A DNA stretch of 20,755 bases from a virus: positions 1 through 20,755 of the IMG/VR virus record IMGVR_UViG_3300021960_000653, one strand, 5' to 3'. The notes below the pieces were generated by a model that was not told the DNA's origin, searched no databases, and saw only the letters and a list, made by a program, of their open reading frames with translations. Below, piece by piece: positions 13,867 through 20,755 of this stretch (the first letter of the stretch is position 1; every line of letters starts with the position of its first letter). Both the position numbers and the translations under genes were made by a program.

Positions 13867-14218
13867 GGTTCGCAAATCACAGCGTGGTTACATGGCTTGC
13901 TGCCCAGTCCACCAAGACAACAATCCATCAATGACGATCACAGAGACAGATGACGGTAAGGTTCTGGCTCATTGTTTCTCATGTGGTGCTAGAGGTTCTG
14001 ACGTTGTGGAGGCACTTGGCCTACCTGCAAGCGAACTGTTTTCTGGCGAGTTCACTGGCACTTACGATGCTAAGTTCAAGCTACGCAAAACAGAGCTAGA
14101 AGATAACATGGTCATCACGATCTACGAACAAGATAAGCGTGAAGGCAAGTATCTGACTCATGCTGACTACAAGCGTTATCGATTAGCTAAGGCAAGGATC
14201 GAGCAGTTAGCCAGTTAG
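13832..14218 (+). CDS. Stand-alone CHC2 zinc finger of DNA primase, 128 aa
   Basis: Residues 10-66 match the primase zinc-binding domain: C24-P-x-H27, NNPSMTI, then C48-F-S-C51-G and GSDVVEALG. In DnaG this domain reads template sequence for primer start. Residues 67-128 are charged and contain no TOPRIM or polymerase motif, so the protein cannot make primers alone as far as I can see. ATG 13832 lies after GAAAGGAAAG; an in-frame start at 13664 would overlap the helicase by 200 bases and is unlikely. It may act with the helicase or with a catalytic subunit encoded elsewhere. The stop lies in a perfect TTAGAC palindrome. Confidence 0.75.
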   Translation: MTIENILARLSKVRKSQRGYMACCPVHQDNNPSMTITETDDGKVLAHCFSCGARGSDVVEALGLPASELFSGEFTGTYDAKFKLRKTELEDNMVITIYEQDKREGKYLTHADYKRYRLAKARIEQLAS

Positions 14219-14230
14219 ACTAATGTCTAA
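14215..14230. promoter_or_regulatory. Perfect palindrome TTAGAC-TAAT-GTCTAA, probable operator
   Basis: Exact six-base arms around TAAT, identical in arms to 11034-11049. It overlaps the stop codon of the CHC2 gene and lies 88 bases ahead of the next start (14303). Confidence 0.55.
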
Positions 14231-14231
14231 T

Positions 14232-14294
14232 ACCTTTTGTGCGATAAACAATAGAAAATAAATACATCAAAACAAAGCGCACAGCGCAAAAGGT
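14232..14294 (+). promoter_or_regulatory. Leader hairpin that could hide the ribosome site of the 79-aa gene
   Basis: ACCTTTT (14232-14238) pairs with AAAAGGT (14288-14294) and the adjoining GTGCG (14239-14243) pairs with CGCAC (14278-14282), leaving a five-base bulge and a 34-base A-rich loop. The 3' strand contains the ribosome site AAGGTG before ATG 14303, so folding would block translation. The pairing is visible; the regulatory role is inference. Confidence 0.4.
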
Positions 14295-14302
14295 GTAAAA
14301 AG

Positions 14303-14542
14303 ATGAAAATTGTAAGAATTGGAAGACGTTTTTATCAGGATTGTGTTGACTGCTGCTGCGATGTGCCAGAGCCACAGTATCTTGGCTCAACCATTGTTAG
14401 CATTGACGCAGACGATCCCAAGGCAGCAGAGCTAATTAGTCGAGCCTGGCTGTATGTTGATCCCTACGGCCCTGGCATGGACGACAAAGGTCTGATGGCA
14501 GCAGCAAAGAGAACATTGAAAGCATTGGGAGAGGCCGCTTAA
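14303..14542 (+). CDS. Small hypothetical protein with cysteine cluster, 79 aa
   Basis: The N-terminus contains C14, C17, C18 and C19 (YQDCVDCCCDVPEP), a possible metal site, followed by an alpha/beta segment (TIVSIDADDPKAAELISRAW) and a glycine-rich turn (YVDPYGPGMDDKG). No family is recognised. AGGTG at 14291-14295 is the ribosome site and may be hidden in a hairpin. The gene opens a small unit after the second perfect palindrome, and its stop lies in the loop of a terminator-like hairpin. Confidence 0.5.
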   Translation: MKIVRIGRRFYQDCVDCCCDVPEPQYLGSTIVSIDADDPKAAELISRAWLYVDPYGPGMDDKGLMAAAKRTLKALGEAA

Positions 14543-14557
14543 TGCGGTCTTCCTTTT
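14531..14557 (+). terminator. Weak intrinsic terminator or attenuator over a stop codon
   Basis: GAGGCCGC (14531-14538) and GCGGTCTT (14544-14551) form an 8-bp stem with two G-U pairs and the loop TTAAT; CCTTTT follows. It could stop part of transcription before the next gene, whose ribosome site lies a few bases further on. Confidence 0.45.
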
Positions 14558-14568
14558 AGGAGCAAATC

Positions 14569-14727
14569 ATGGACACATTATATTTAGTCGTATTTTTCGG
14601 CACAATCTTGATCTTCACGTTACTGTTCTCAGTAGCGATCAACTGGTTACTTAAGCGTTACTTTGGCATTAGTATCTACCCACGCGATTTCTTCAAGTCT
14701 GACAAAGAGGTGTGGAAGCAATGGTAG
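14569..14727 (+). CDS. Tiny single-pass membrane protein, 52 aa
   Basis: The product has a continuous hydrophobic helix at about residues 4-28 (LYLVVFFGTILIFTLLFSVA), then a basic/aromatic tail (WLLKRYFGISIYPRDFF). TAGGAG at 14557-14562 is ideally placed for ATG 14569. It overlaps the next gene by seven bases. Early-expressed tiny membrane proteins often interfere with the host or with other phages; nothing here shows which. Confidence 0.55.
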   Translation: MDTLYLVVFFGTILIFTLLFSVAINWLLKRYFGISIYPRDFFKSDKEVWKQW

Positions 14728-14930
14728 ACCTGCATGAAGCTGCTGAAACATTGCAGTCGAAAAAATGTCCGCATTGTGGCGACAAATGCACAGAGTTCTT
14801 CTGGTGCAAGCATTGTGGCGACATTACGCTGTTAGACGAATATCAAGACGATCAATTGGATAAGGTCAATGCGAAAATTTATCGATCCGCTAAATGCCTT
14901 GGATTACGCAAAGACACTTCTGCATCGTAG
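14721..14930 (+). CDS. Zinc-ribbon small protein, 69 aa
   Basis: C16-P-H-C19-G and C29-K-H-C32-G form two zinc knuckles of a ribbon, after an acidic helix (MVDLHEAAETLQ); the rest is acidic then basic. ATG 14721 fits GAGGTG at 14707-14712; the in-frame GTG 14712 would start within that site. Role unknown; the third zinc-ribbon product in the window. Confidence 0.55.
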   Translation: MVDLHEAAETLQSKKCPHCGDKCTEFFWCKHCGDITLLDEYQDDQLDKVNAKIYRSAKCLGLRKDTSAS

Positions 14931-14940
14931 ACGGTTTATT

Positions 14941-15114
14941 ATGCAAAGGCGGCCTGACAATTACGCAGACAGCCTTCAAATAGTCCGATACAAGCAAGAA
15001 TATTGGGTATGCAACCCAGTCAGCAAAAAGCCACGTTATCTCATGTATTGGATAGATAAGAAGCCAAAGTACGGCAAGGTCATGGCTGAAATCTACTACA
15101 AACACGAATCGTGA
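14941..15114 (+). CDS. Small basic hypothetical protein, 57 aa (start uncertain)
   Basis: The product is basic and tyrosine/tryptophan-rich (LQIVRYKQEYWVCNPVSKK, YLMYWIDKKPKYGKVMAEIY), compatible with a small beta-sheet nucleic-acid binder, but no family is recognised. I use ATG 14941, ten bases after the previous stop, although its ribosome site is weak; ATG 14869 is in frame with AAGG close by but overlaps the zinc-ribbon gene by 62 bases. Its stop is inside the next promoter. Confidence 0.45.
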   Translation: MQRRPDNYADSLQIVRYKQEYWVCNPVSKKPRYLMYWIDKKPKYGKVMAEIYYKHES

Positions 15115-15120
15115 TATAAT
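15112..15120 (+). promoter_or_regulatory. Extended -10 promoter for the packaging/head operon
   Basis: TGATATAAT is a perfect TATAAT box with the TG extension that can replace a -35 box; none is clear upstream. It is about 40 bases ahead of the DUF3310-terminase genes, where late transcription should begin. Confidence 0.5.
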
Positions 15121-15136
15121 TGCTTCACTGGACAGG

Positions 15137-15147
15137 CAGGTAACCTG
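15137..15147. promoter_or_regulatory. Palindrome CAGGTAACCTG between promoter and first gene
   Basis: Five-base arms around a single A lie about 10-20 bases after the expected transcription start and just ahead of the ribosome site GGTGGAG. It could be an operator or a small RNA stem; it has no second copy that I noticed. Confidence 0.3.
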
Positions 15148-15158
15148 GTGGAGCTAAA

Positions 15159-15389
15159 ATGTTAGATTCGGTCAATCATCCAAGTCACTACACGCAAGGC
15201 AACATCGAATGCATTGATGCCATGAAAGCGTGTTCCTCAAAAGAAGAATTCCTAGGCTACTTACGTCTTACGCACTTCAAGTACAATTGGCGAGTGAACC
15301 ATAAGCATGGCAACCCAGTCGAAGATGCACAGAAAGCACAATGGTTCTGGAATCGTTATGTGGAGGAACTGACAAATGGCTGTACCTAA
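15159..15389 (+). CDS. DUF3310 family protein, 76 aa
   Basis: The family signature is complete: VNHPSHYTQGNIECIDAMK, then FLGYLRLTHFKYNWRVNHK and HGNPVEDAQKAQWFWNRYVE. DUF3310 proteins are very common in phages, often near nucleotide metabolism or packaging genes, and have been labelled nucleotide-kinase-like without firm proof. Here the usual 'GN..KYLWR' segment reads LTHFKYNWR. GGTGGAG at 15147-15153 precedes ATG 15159. It overlaps the small terminase gene by 14 bases. Confidence 0.8.
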   Translation: MLDSVNHPSHYTQGNIECIDAMKACSSKEEFLGYLRLTHFKYNWRVNHKHGNPVEDAQKAQWFWNRYVEELTNGCT

Positions 15390-15759
15390 GAAGAAACCAA
15401 ATGGCAGACCACCCAGAGTATTTTCTGAGGATGAAATCAAACAAGTCCAATTGTTATCATCACGCCTGACAAAAACGCAACTAGCTGATTATTTTAACAT
15501 TTCTGAAAATACGTTTAGGGAAGTAGAGAAACGACAGCCAGAAGTTTTAGAGGCATATAAAAAAGGCAAAGTGCAACAAATTGATGAGGTTGTAGGACAT
15601 CTGTTAGAGCAATGCCGTAAAGGAAACATCACTGGGATTATCTTCTACCTCAAGACACAGGCGGGATGGTCAGAAGAACAACAGCAGAGCACACACATCC
15701 CACCAATGATTATTGTCGCTGACGCAGGTAACGATGCACCTAACAAAGCCGCAAGCTAG
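15376..15759 (+). CDS. terS: Terminase small subunit, 127 aa
   Basis: The small subunit recognises phage DNA for packaging. Visible are a basic N-terminus (PKKKPNGRPPR), an HTH at about 30-51 (LTKTQLADYFNISENTFREV), EKRQPEVLEAYKKGK, and GNITGIIFYLKTQAGW, a string typical of this small-terminase group. GGAGG at about 15363-15367 precedes ATG 15376. The large subunit gene starts 26 bases inside its end, supporting the pair. Confidence 0.8.
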   Translation: MAVPKKKPNGRPPRVFSEDEIKQVQLLSSRLTKTQLADYFNISENTFREVEKRQPEVLEAYKKGKVQQIDEVVGHLLEQCRKGNITGIIFYLKTQAGWSEEQQQSTHIPPMIIVADAGNDAPNKAAS

Positions 15760-16963
15760 AATCTTCAATGCGGAGTCTCGATTTCGTGTTGTAGTAGCAG
15801 GTAGACGATTCGGCAAGACTTTCCTGTCTACGGTTGAATTGATACGGGAAGCCATCAAGACATCAGATCGTAATTGTTGGTATGTCGCACCTACCTACAA
15901 AGCAGCCAAAGAGATTGCTTGGGATATGCTGATAGGCACAGTGCCAAGGGAATATATCCGTAAGACCAATGAAACAACACTGACATTAGACTTGATTAAC
16001 GGATCATCCATTGCCCTAAAAGGCGCAGAGAAACCAGACAACTTGCGTGGACGTAGCCTGGACTTTTGCGTGTTAGATGAATTTGCAGATATGAGGCCAG
16101 AGGCTTGGTATGAAGTTCTTAGACCATCGCTTTCCGATAGGAACACAGAAGGGAACAAGACACGGGCCTTATTCATTGGTACGCCTAAAGGACGCAATCA
16201 CTTTTATGATCTGTGGACACAAGGCGCAGACGAGAATCTTGATTGGCAATCCTTCCAGTACACCACCATCGAAGGTGGGCACGTTACAGAAACAGAAATT
16301 GAGTCAGCCAAACGAGACCTAGACGAACGGACGTTCAATCAGGAATACAATGCTCAGTTCGTCAACTATTCAGGAATCATCTACTACAACTTTGACAGGG
16401 CGGAGTCTGTACAGAAGGTCATCGATGATGGTTCTCTGCTTCACGTTGGCATGGACTTCAACCTCGATCCGATGTCTGCTGTCTTAGCAGTGCGTGATGG
16501 CTCAACCCTAAAGATCATTGATGAGATTGTGATTTACGGTAGTAACACAGATGAGATTGTAGATGAGATTAAGACGAGGTATCCGTCACGCCAGATTTGC
16601 ATCTATCCTGATCCTGCCGCAAGACAACGGAAAACATCAGCAGGTGGGCGAACAGACCTATCAATCCTTCAGAACGCAGGGTTCGCAGTGAAGGTCAGGG
16701 ATAAGCATTCAGCGATTAGGGATAGAATCAACTCAGTCAATGCCAGACTCAAGTCAGCAGATGGACAACGACACTTAGTGATCGATCCTTGCTGCAGGCA
16801 AGTCATCAAATCATTAGAGCGTCAGACCTACAAAGAAGGCACACATCAGCCAGATAAAGACTCAGGCTTTGACCACATGAATGATGCTTTGGGCTACTTA
16901 ATTGATTTCTTGTACCCAATCAAGAGACAATATGACATACCTCAACCGACTAGGTGGACTTAG
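15734..16963 (+). CDS. terL: Terminase large subunit (ATPase-nuclease), 409 aa
   Basis: Motor that drives DNA into the procapsid and cuts it. The ATPase half has the arginine-rich Walker A GRRFGKT (23-29), Walker B FCVLDE (111-116) and coupling motif GTPKG (149-153). The RNase H-like nuclease half has GMDFNLDP (D241), IYPDPA (D293) and FDHMNDALGY (D380, D384). I chose ATG 15734 because CAGG lies five bases ahead; a TTG at 15713 is in frame but without a ribosome site. Length is normal for compact versions of the family. Confidence 0.9.
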   Translation: MHLTKPQARIFNAESRFRVVVAGRRFGKTFLSTVELIREAIKTSDRNCWYVAPTYKAAKEIAWDMLIGTVPREYIRKTNETTLTLDLINGSSIALKGAEKPDNLRGRSLDFCVLDEFADMRPEAWYEVLRPSLSDRNTEGNKTRALFIGTPKGRNHFYDLWTQGADENLDWQSFQYTTIEGGHVTETEIESAKRDLDERTFNQEYNAQFVNYSGIIYYNFDRAESVQKVIDDGSLLHVGMDFNLDPMSAVLAVRDGSTLKIIDEIVIYGSNTDEIVDEIKTRYPSRQICIYPDPAARQRKTSAGGRTDLSILQNAGFAVKVRDKHSAIRDRINSVNARLKSADGQRHLVIDPCCRQVIKSLERQTYKEGTHQPDKDSGFDHMNDALGYLIDFLYPIKRQYDIPQPTRWT

Positions 16964-16965
16964 CA

Positions 16966-18348
16966 GTGTCTCAGGAAATTACATACACGCATCCTGACTA
17001 CAACGATTATGTAGATCAGTGGGAATTTCACTTACGTTCATATCTAGGTGGCGAGCATTACAAAGACGGTCAATATCTGGTTCAGTATATTCAAGAAGAC
17101 AAAAATGATTACGCCAGACGATTAGACCTAACACCGATTGATAACCACTGCGCTAACGTCATCCACATCTACTCATCGTTCTTATGGCGCAATCCGCCAA
17201 CACGCCAGTACAACTCATTGGAAAATAATCCAATCCTCATTCCGATGATGCGTGATGTTGACCTTGATGGACGCTCTCTCGATACGTTTATGAAGCAAGC
17301 GCAGATTTGGTCTGCTGTGTATGGTCATGTTTGGATCGTAGTAGACAAGCCTAAGTCGAACGCAGGGACTCGCGCTGAAGAACTGGCACAAGACATCCGT
17401 CCATACTTAAACCTGTATACGCCTGAGAATGTATTTGATTGGCGATGGGAACGCACAGAGTCAGGCCGACAGAAATTGGTCTATCTCAAACTGCGTGAAG
17501 AAGTCATCCGTGAAGATGCCACTGAGACTGTGACGCATTTTCGTATCTGGACAGAAGATACTGTTGAACTCTATGAAGTCAGCAACGATACAGAACGCTT
17601 GCTAGAATCTATGGATAACCCAATCGGTCACATCCCTGCCGTGTATCTTCCTGCTGCTCGCACAGTGACCAAAGGTATTGGTAAGTCAGACATCGGTGAT
17701 ATTGCATTAATGCAGAAGGCCATCTATCAAGAACTGTCAGAGATTGAGCAGTTGATCCGTATATCTAACCATCCAACACTGGTTAAGACTTACGACACTG
17801 ACGCATCAGCAGGTGCAGGTGGAATCGTCCATATGCCTGACGAACTCGACCCTAACTTACGTCCGTTCATGTTGCAGCCTAACGGTTCAAACCTTCAGGC
17901 AATCATGGCATCGATGGAAGCTAAAGTTGGATCAATCAATCGTATGGCACACTTAGGTGCTGTTCGTGGCACTGACGCAGTGAAGGCATCAGGTATCGCA
18001 TTACAGACTGAGTTCCAGTTGTTGAATGCTCGATTAGCTGAGAAGGCTGACTTGCTTCAGTTGGCAGAAGAACATATTTGGTTCTATGTTTGCGTCTGGT
18101 CTGGTGTCACTCCAGATGTAGAGGTGAGTTATCCTGATTCGTTCGACATCCGTGATTACCCTAATGAATTGATGTTCTTGCAACAGGCTCGCGCATCCGG
18201 TGTTCAATCACCTACGTTCAGCCGTGAAGTAGACAAGATGATCGTTGACCTAGTACTTGATGATGAGCTACTGCATCAGGCGCATGAGGAAATTGATACT
18301 GCTAGACAACTTGGAGACTTTAGTCCTACACCGACTGAAGGCGAGTAA
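16966..18348 (+). CDS. Portal protein (DUF4055-like), 460 aa
   Basis: The portal is the dodecameric ring through which DNA enters and leaves the head. Evidence is position between large terminase and the Mu F-like gene, length, and family-like strings: YLGGEHYKDGQYLVQYIQ, LTPIDNHCANVIHIYSSFLW, IWSAVYGHVWIVVDKP, NLYTPENVFDWRW and GIALQTEFQLLNARLAEKA. Start GTG 16966 has AGGTGG at 16952-16957; GTG 16954 is in frame but overlaps that site. The stop overlaps the next start (TAATG). Confidence 0.8.
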   Translation: MSQEITYTHPDYNDYVDQWEFHLRSYLGGEHYKDGQYLVQYIQEDKNDYARRLDLTPIDNHCANVIHIYSSFLWRNPPTRQYNSLENNPILIPMMRDVDLDGRSLDTFMKQAQIWSAVYGHVWIVVDKPKSNAGTRAEELAQDIRPYLNLYTPENVFDWRWERTESGRQKLVYLKLREEVIREDATETVTHFRIWTEDTVELYEVSNDTERLLESMDNPIGHIPAVYLPAARTVTKGIGKSDIGDIALMQKAIYQELSEIEQLIRISNHPTLVKTYDTDASAGAGGIVHMPDELDPNLRPFMLQPNGSNLQAIMASMEAKVGSINRMAHLGAVRGTDAVKASGIALQTEFQLLNARLAEKADLLQLAEEHIWFYVCVWSGVTPDVEVSYPDSFDIRDYPNELMFLQQARASGVQSPTFSREVDKMIVDLVLDDELLHQAHEEIDTARQLGDFSPTPTEGE

Positions 18349-19238
18349 TGGCTGCTGACCTCGATCATGCACGAATCGTTGACGCGCTAGGCACTACGCA
18401 CGAACGCAGGATGTTGGCAATTCTTCAGCAGTTAGAAGATCGTCTAGCTTCTTATGCACTACAAGCACCTGTTCAACAAGGTAGATTGTTCGATCTTGCA
18501 TGGTCTATTCAAGCCAGATCCGACATTGAGCGAATCCTGCGTGAGACTTATCTAACTGAAGTGGACTCGATTGTTCGTGAATACGATACAGTTGTTGATA
18601 GTGTAGGTGAGATGTTTGAAGCCTATGAGTCATTCTTAGGTGTACCAGATGAAGTCGTTGCCAATCTTAAAAGGGTTTCGTTTCAGGGGTTTCAGGACAT
18701 CGCAGTTACTTTCTCAAACGAACTTGCAAACGAACTCTATCAGAACACGCTAACAGGCCGCCCGATTGACGAATCAATTAGGAATCTGCGACAGAAGATC
18801 AATGGCGTGTACATCCAATCCGATCAGGCAGAAGTACAACGATTGGTCAATATTGCCAATAACGCTGAAGGTGAAGCTGCTGAAGAAGCAGTGCGCCAGT
18901 TACACCAAGTGTATGCGTCAGATAGAACCGGACGTAACATGAGACGTTACGCATCACAGATGATTCACGATTCTCTGATGCAATTCGATTCCTCAATCAA
19001 CATAACTGCCGGAAAAGAAGTCGGTGCTGACCGATGGAAGTATTACGGATCAATTATTCAGGACTCACGGCCTTGGTGCGTGAAACACGCAGGTAAGAGA
19101 TTCTCTGAGGATCAGATTCGTGATCTATGGGCAAACAACGAATGGCAGGGCAAAGCACCTGGTGATCCGTTCATTGTTCGCGGTGGGTATAATTGTCGTC
19201 ATCACTGGCGTCCAGTATTTGATATTGAGGTGGACTGA
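18348..19238 (+). CDS. Head morphogenesis protein, Mu gpF/SPP1 gp7-like, 296 aa
   Basis: Minor head protein thought to join portal and scaffold during procapsid assembly. The long N-terminal helical part (1-225) is followed by the diagnostic C-terminal region with DSRPWCVKHAGKRF (C244, H247) and GGYNCRHHW (C283, H285), probable metal ligands. It lies directly after the portal, the usual order. Its TGA overlaps the next ATG (TGATG). Confidence 0.8.
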   Translation: MAADLDHARIVDALGTTHERRMLAILQQLEDRLASYALQAPVQQGRLFDLAWSIQARSDIERILRETYLTEVDSIVREYDTVVDSVGEMFEAYESFLGVPDEVVANLKRVSFQGFQDIAVTFSNELANELYQNTLTGRPIDESIRNLRQKINGVYIQSDQAEVQRLVNIANNAEGEAAEEAVRQLHQVYASDRTGRNMRRYASQMIHDSLMQFDSSINITAGKEVGADRWKYYGSIIQDSRPWCVKHAGKRFSEDQIRDLWANNEWQGKAPGDPFIVRGGYNCRHHWRPVFDIEVD

Positions 19239-19360
19239 TGCCATTAGCATTAGAAAAGAAACTCAAGAAGATTTGCAAGCAACGTGGGATGACTAAGCAA
19301 CAATGCAATAGTTACGTCTACGGGACTTTGCGAAAGACCGGATGGAAGCCATCCAAGTAA
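19238..19360 (+). CDS. Tiny conserved basic protein of head-gene clusters, 40 aa
   Basis: The product reads MPLALEKKLKKICKQRGMTK and later SYVYGTLRKTGWKPSK. The string 'YVYGT-RKTGWKP' is found in small basic proteins between portal and capsid genes in many phages, with unknown role. GAGGTGG at 19227-19233 is an ideal ribosome site, and the start overlaps the previous stop. Two cysteines (C13, C23) are present. It is below common length cut-offs and easily left out. Confidence 0.6.
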   Translation: MPLALEKKLKKICKQRGMTKQQCNSYVYGTLRKTGWKPSK

Positions 19361-19388
19361 ATCAACCACTCGAAAGAGGTAACGCAAC

Positions 19389-20057
19389 ATGAGCGATGAA
19401 ATCATGGGTAATGAAAGTGTAGAACCAGTTGTAGAAACTGAGGCTACGGAGCAACCAACCAAAGCATTCTCTCAGGAAGAATTGGACGCAATCGTTGAGC
19501 AACGTCTTATGCGTGAGCGCAAGAAGTACGAAAAGAAGTTAGAAGGAGTTGATCTTGATGAAGCGCGGCAGTTACTACAAGCCAAAGAGCAAGCAGAGAT
19601 TGAACGCCAGAAAGAAAAAGGCGAGTTCGAAAAGGTCTTACAGCAACTCGCGGAAAAGAAAGACAATGAGATAAGTCAGTACAAGACTAGACTGCAAGAA
19701 ATCCAAGTTGATGGTGCGCTAATTAATTCAGCAAGTCAGCATGGTGCGGTCAGCCCAGATCAAGTTGTGTCTTTACTCAAGAATAAGACGCGCCTTGGAG
19801 ATGATGGTGCTGTTGAGATTTTGGATAATGACGGAACTGTGCGCTATAATGATTCTGGAACACCGATGCAAGTCAATGACTTGGTATCGGAGTTTCTTAC
19901 TGCGAATCCACATTTCGTGAAAGCATCACCTAGTGGTACTGGATCGAAAGGTGCAGCAGGTGGCTCTACACAGAAGCCTTCATCTGTGGCTGATATGCTT
20001 GCTTCATGGGAAAATGGTGGCAAAGAAGCGTATGCCGCAATGAAGGGCAAGCGATAA
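19389..20057 (+). CDS. Capsid scaffolding protein, 222 aa
   Basis: Scaffolds guide capsid shell assembly and then leave or are cut. The acidic N-terminus (SDEIMGNESVEPVVETEATE) is followed by FSQEELDAIVEQRLMRERKK and a highly charged coiled coil to about residue 105, a domain with DGALINSASQHGAVSPDQVV, a flexible G/S/T linker (180-195) and a basic C-terminus (GKEAYAAMKGKR) suited to bind capsid protein. GAGG at about 19375 precedes ATG 19389. It lies immediately ahead of the major capsid gene, as expected. Confidence 0.8.
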   Translation: MSDEIMGNESVEPVVETEATEQPTKAFSQEELDAIVEQRLMRERKKYEKKLEGVDLDEARQLLQAKEQAEIERQKEKGEFEKVLQQLAEKKDNEISQYKTRLQEIQVDGALINSASQHGAVSPDQVVSLLKNKTRLGDDGAVEILDNDGTVRYNDSGTPMQVNDLVSEFLTANPHFVKASPSGTGSKGAAGGSTQKPSSVADMLASWENGGKEAYAAMKGKR

Positions 20058-20094
20058 TCGTTTGTAACATTAACTGATGTAAAAGGAGTCCGAA

Positions 20095-20755
20095 ATGGCT
20101 GCATCAACTACTACTACTCTTGACGATCTATTCGTCAATATCGTTGCTCAAGCACGATTCACAGCAGAAGAGCAATCTCTGCTCCGTAACCTTGTCACTG
20201 TGTACAACATCGATGCACAGCCTGGTGTCACTATTCAAGTACCTAAGTATCCTGCTGTTGCCGCGGCAGACCTTACTGAAGGCACTGACATGACATCTAC
20301 AACTGTTTCAACTTCTTCAGTGTCTATCACTGTTGCTGAAGTTGGCGCACAGGTGTTCTTAACTGACATGGCTGCTATGGGTGCAGGTAATCCTGCTGAC
20401 GAGTTAGGAACTGTTCTTGGTAACGCAATCGCAACTAAGATGGACACAGACGCAATCGCACTGTTCGATGGCTTCTCCACATCTTTGGGTGCGACTACTA
20501 CTGAGTTGACTGCCGCATACTTGTTCCAAGCTGCTGCAACACTCCGCGCTAACAAAGCACCAGGACGTTTGGTTGGTGTATTCCACCCATACCAGACCTA
20601 TGCTCTGAAGGCGAACCTCACTAACACATTCGCTAACCCGAATGGTGGTGACCTCCAGAACGAAGCAATGCGTACTGGCTATGTAGGCACAATCGCAGGT
20701 ATCGACATCTTTGAATCAGCCAACATCACTGTTGACGGTTCAGGTGATGCGAAAG
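20095..20755 (+). CDS. Major capsid protein, HK97-fold type (partial, 3' end outside)
   Basis: AAAAGGAG at 20080-20087 is a strong ribosome site and the frame is open from ATG 20095 to the right edge (220 codons). The protein starts MAASTTTTLDDLFVNIVAQA and contains IQVPKYPAVAAADLTEGTDM, ITVAEVGAQVFLTDMAA, and GRLVGVFHPYQTYALKAN with GTIAGIDIFES, the N-arm, E-loop/spine and P-domain style of HK97-like capsid proteins. Position after the scaffold confirms it. Codon use looks more biased and uniform than in the early genes, as for a highly expressed protein (by eye). Confidence 0.85.
   Translation, partial: MAASTTTTLDDLFVNIVAQARFTAEEQSLLRNLVTVYNIDAQPGVTIQVPKYPAVAAADLTEGTDMTSTTVSTSSVSITVAEVGAQVFLTDMAAMGAGNPADELGTVLGNAIATKMDTDAIALFDGFSTSLGATTTELTAAYLFQAAATLRANKAPGRLVGVFHPYQTYALKANLTNTFANPNGGDLQNEAMRTGYVGTIAGIDIFESANITVDGSGDAK

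Noticed and set aside
1-20755. CRISPR array, insertion sequence or integrase/attachment site
   Set aside because: I saw no regularly spaced repeats, no transposase or recombinase motifs and no long terminal inverted repeats.

Overview
The window is part of a tailed double-stranded DNA bacteriophage genome. Every gene I can support lies on the + strand. The genes are tightly packed, with many stop/start overlaps of 1 to 35 bases and several GTG or TTG starts. The M15-type endolysin, the three-helix holin and the lambda/P22-like recombination genes suggest a Gram-negative host. The tail-fibre style (LamG, SPRY-like and repeated C-terminal modules) is common in phages from marine and other aquatic samples; that habitat is an inference. 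I see no integrase, no CI-like repressor, no DNA polymerase, no tRNA and no CRISPR array.

Layout: (1) 1-3634, end of a J-like tail tip protein, two tail fibre proteins and a fibre-assembly chaperone. (2) 3660-6008, membrane and lysis segment: two small membrane proteins, a probable virion protein, a tiny hydrophobic-start protein, a three-helix holin and an M15 peptidase endolysin. (3) 6022-7206, HTH-metallophosphoesterase, followed by a strong intrinsic terminator at 7268-7292. (4) 7378-11705, early DNA-metabolism operon: ERF annealing protein, YqaJ-like exonuclease, an SSB-like small protein, NinB and NinG (Rap), among many tiny HTH and zinc-ribbon genes. (5) 11706-12092, no gene but a dense set of complementary segments preceded by a good promoter: a probable structured RNA or leader. 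(6) 12093-14218, a small phage protein, an SF2 helicase and a stand-alone CHC2 primase zinc finger. (7) 14303-15114, small genes. (8) 15159-20755, packaging and head genes: DUF3310 protein, small and large terminase, portal, Mu F-like head morphogenesis protein, a 40-residue conserved protein, scaffold and the start of the major capsid protein.

The gene order (tail end, lysis, replication, terminase, head) means the missing connector and tail genes would lie between the right edge and the left edge, as expected for a circular or circularly permuted map. ERF plus the YqaJ-like nuclease, the SSB-like protein, NinB and NinG form a recombination set, with helicase and primase zinc finger downstream; replication must rely on host polymerase or on genes outside the window.

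The most interesting non-coding signals are the possible RNA at 11715-12058, whose predicted transcription start coincides with the base of a perfect 9-bp stem, and a repeated palindrome TTAGAC-N4-GTCTAA (two perfect copies and one degenerate copy), each 75-88 bases ahead of a gene start.
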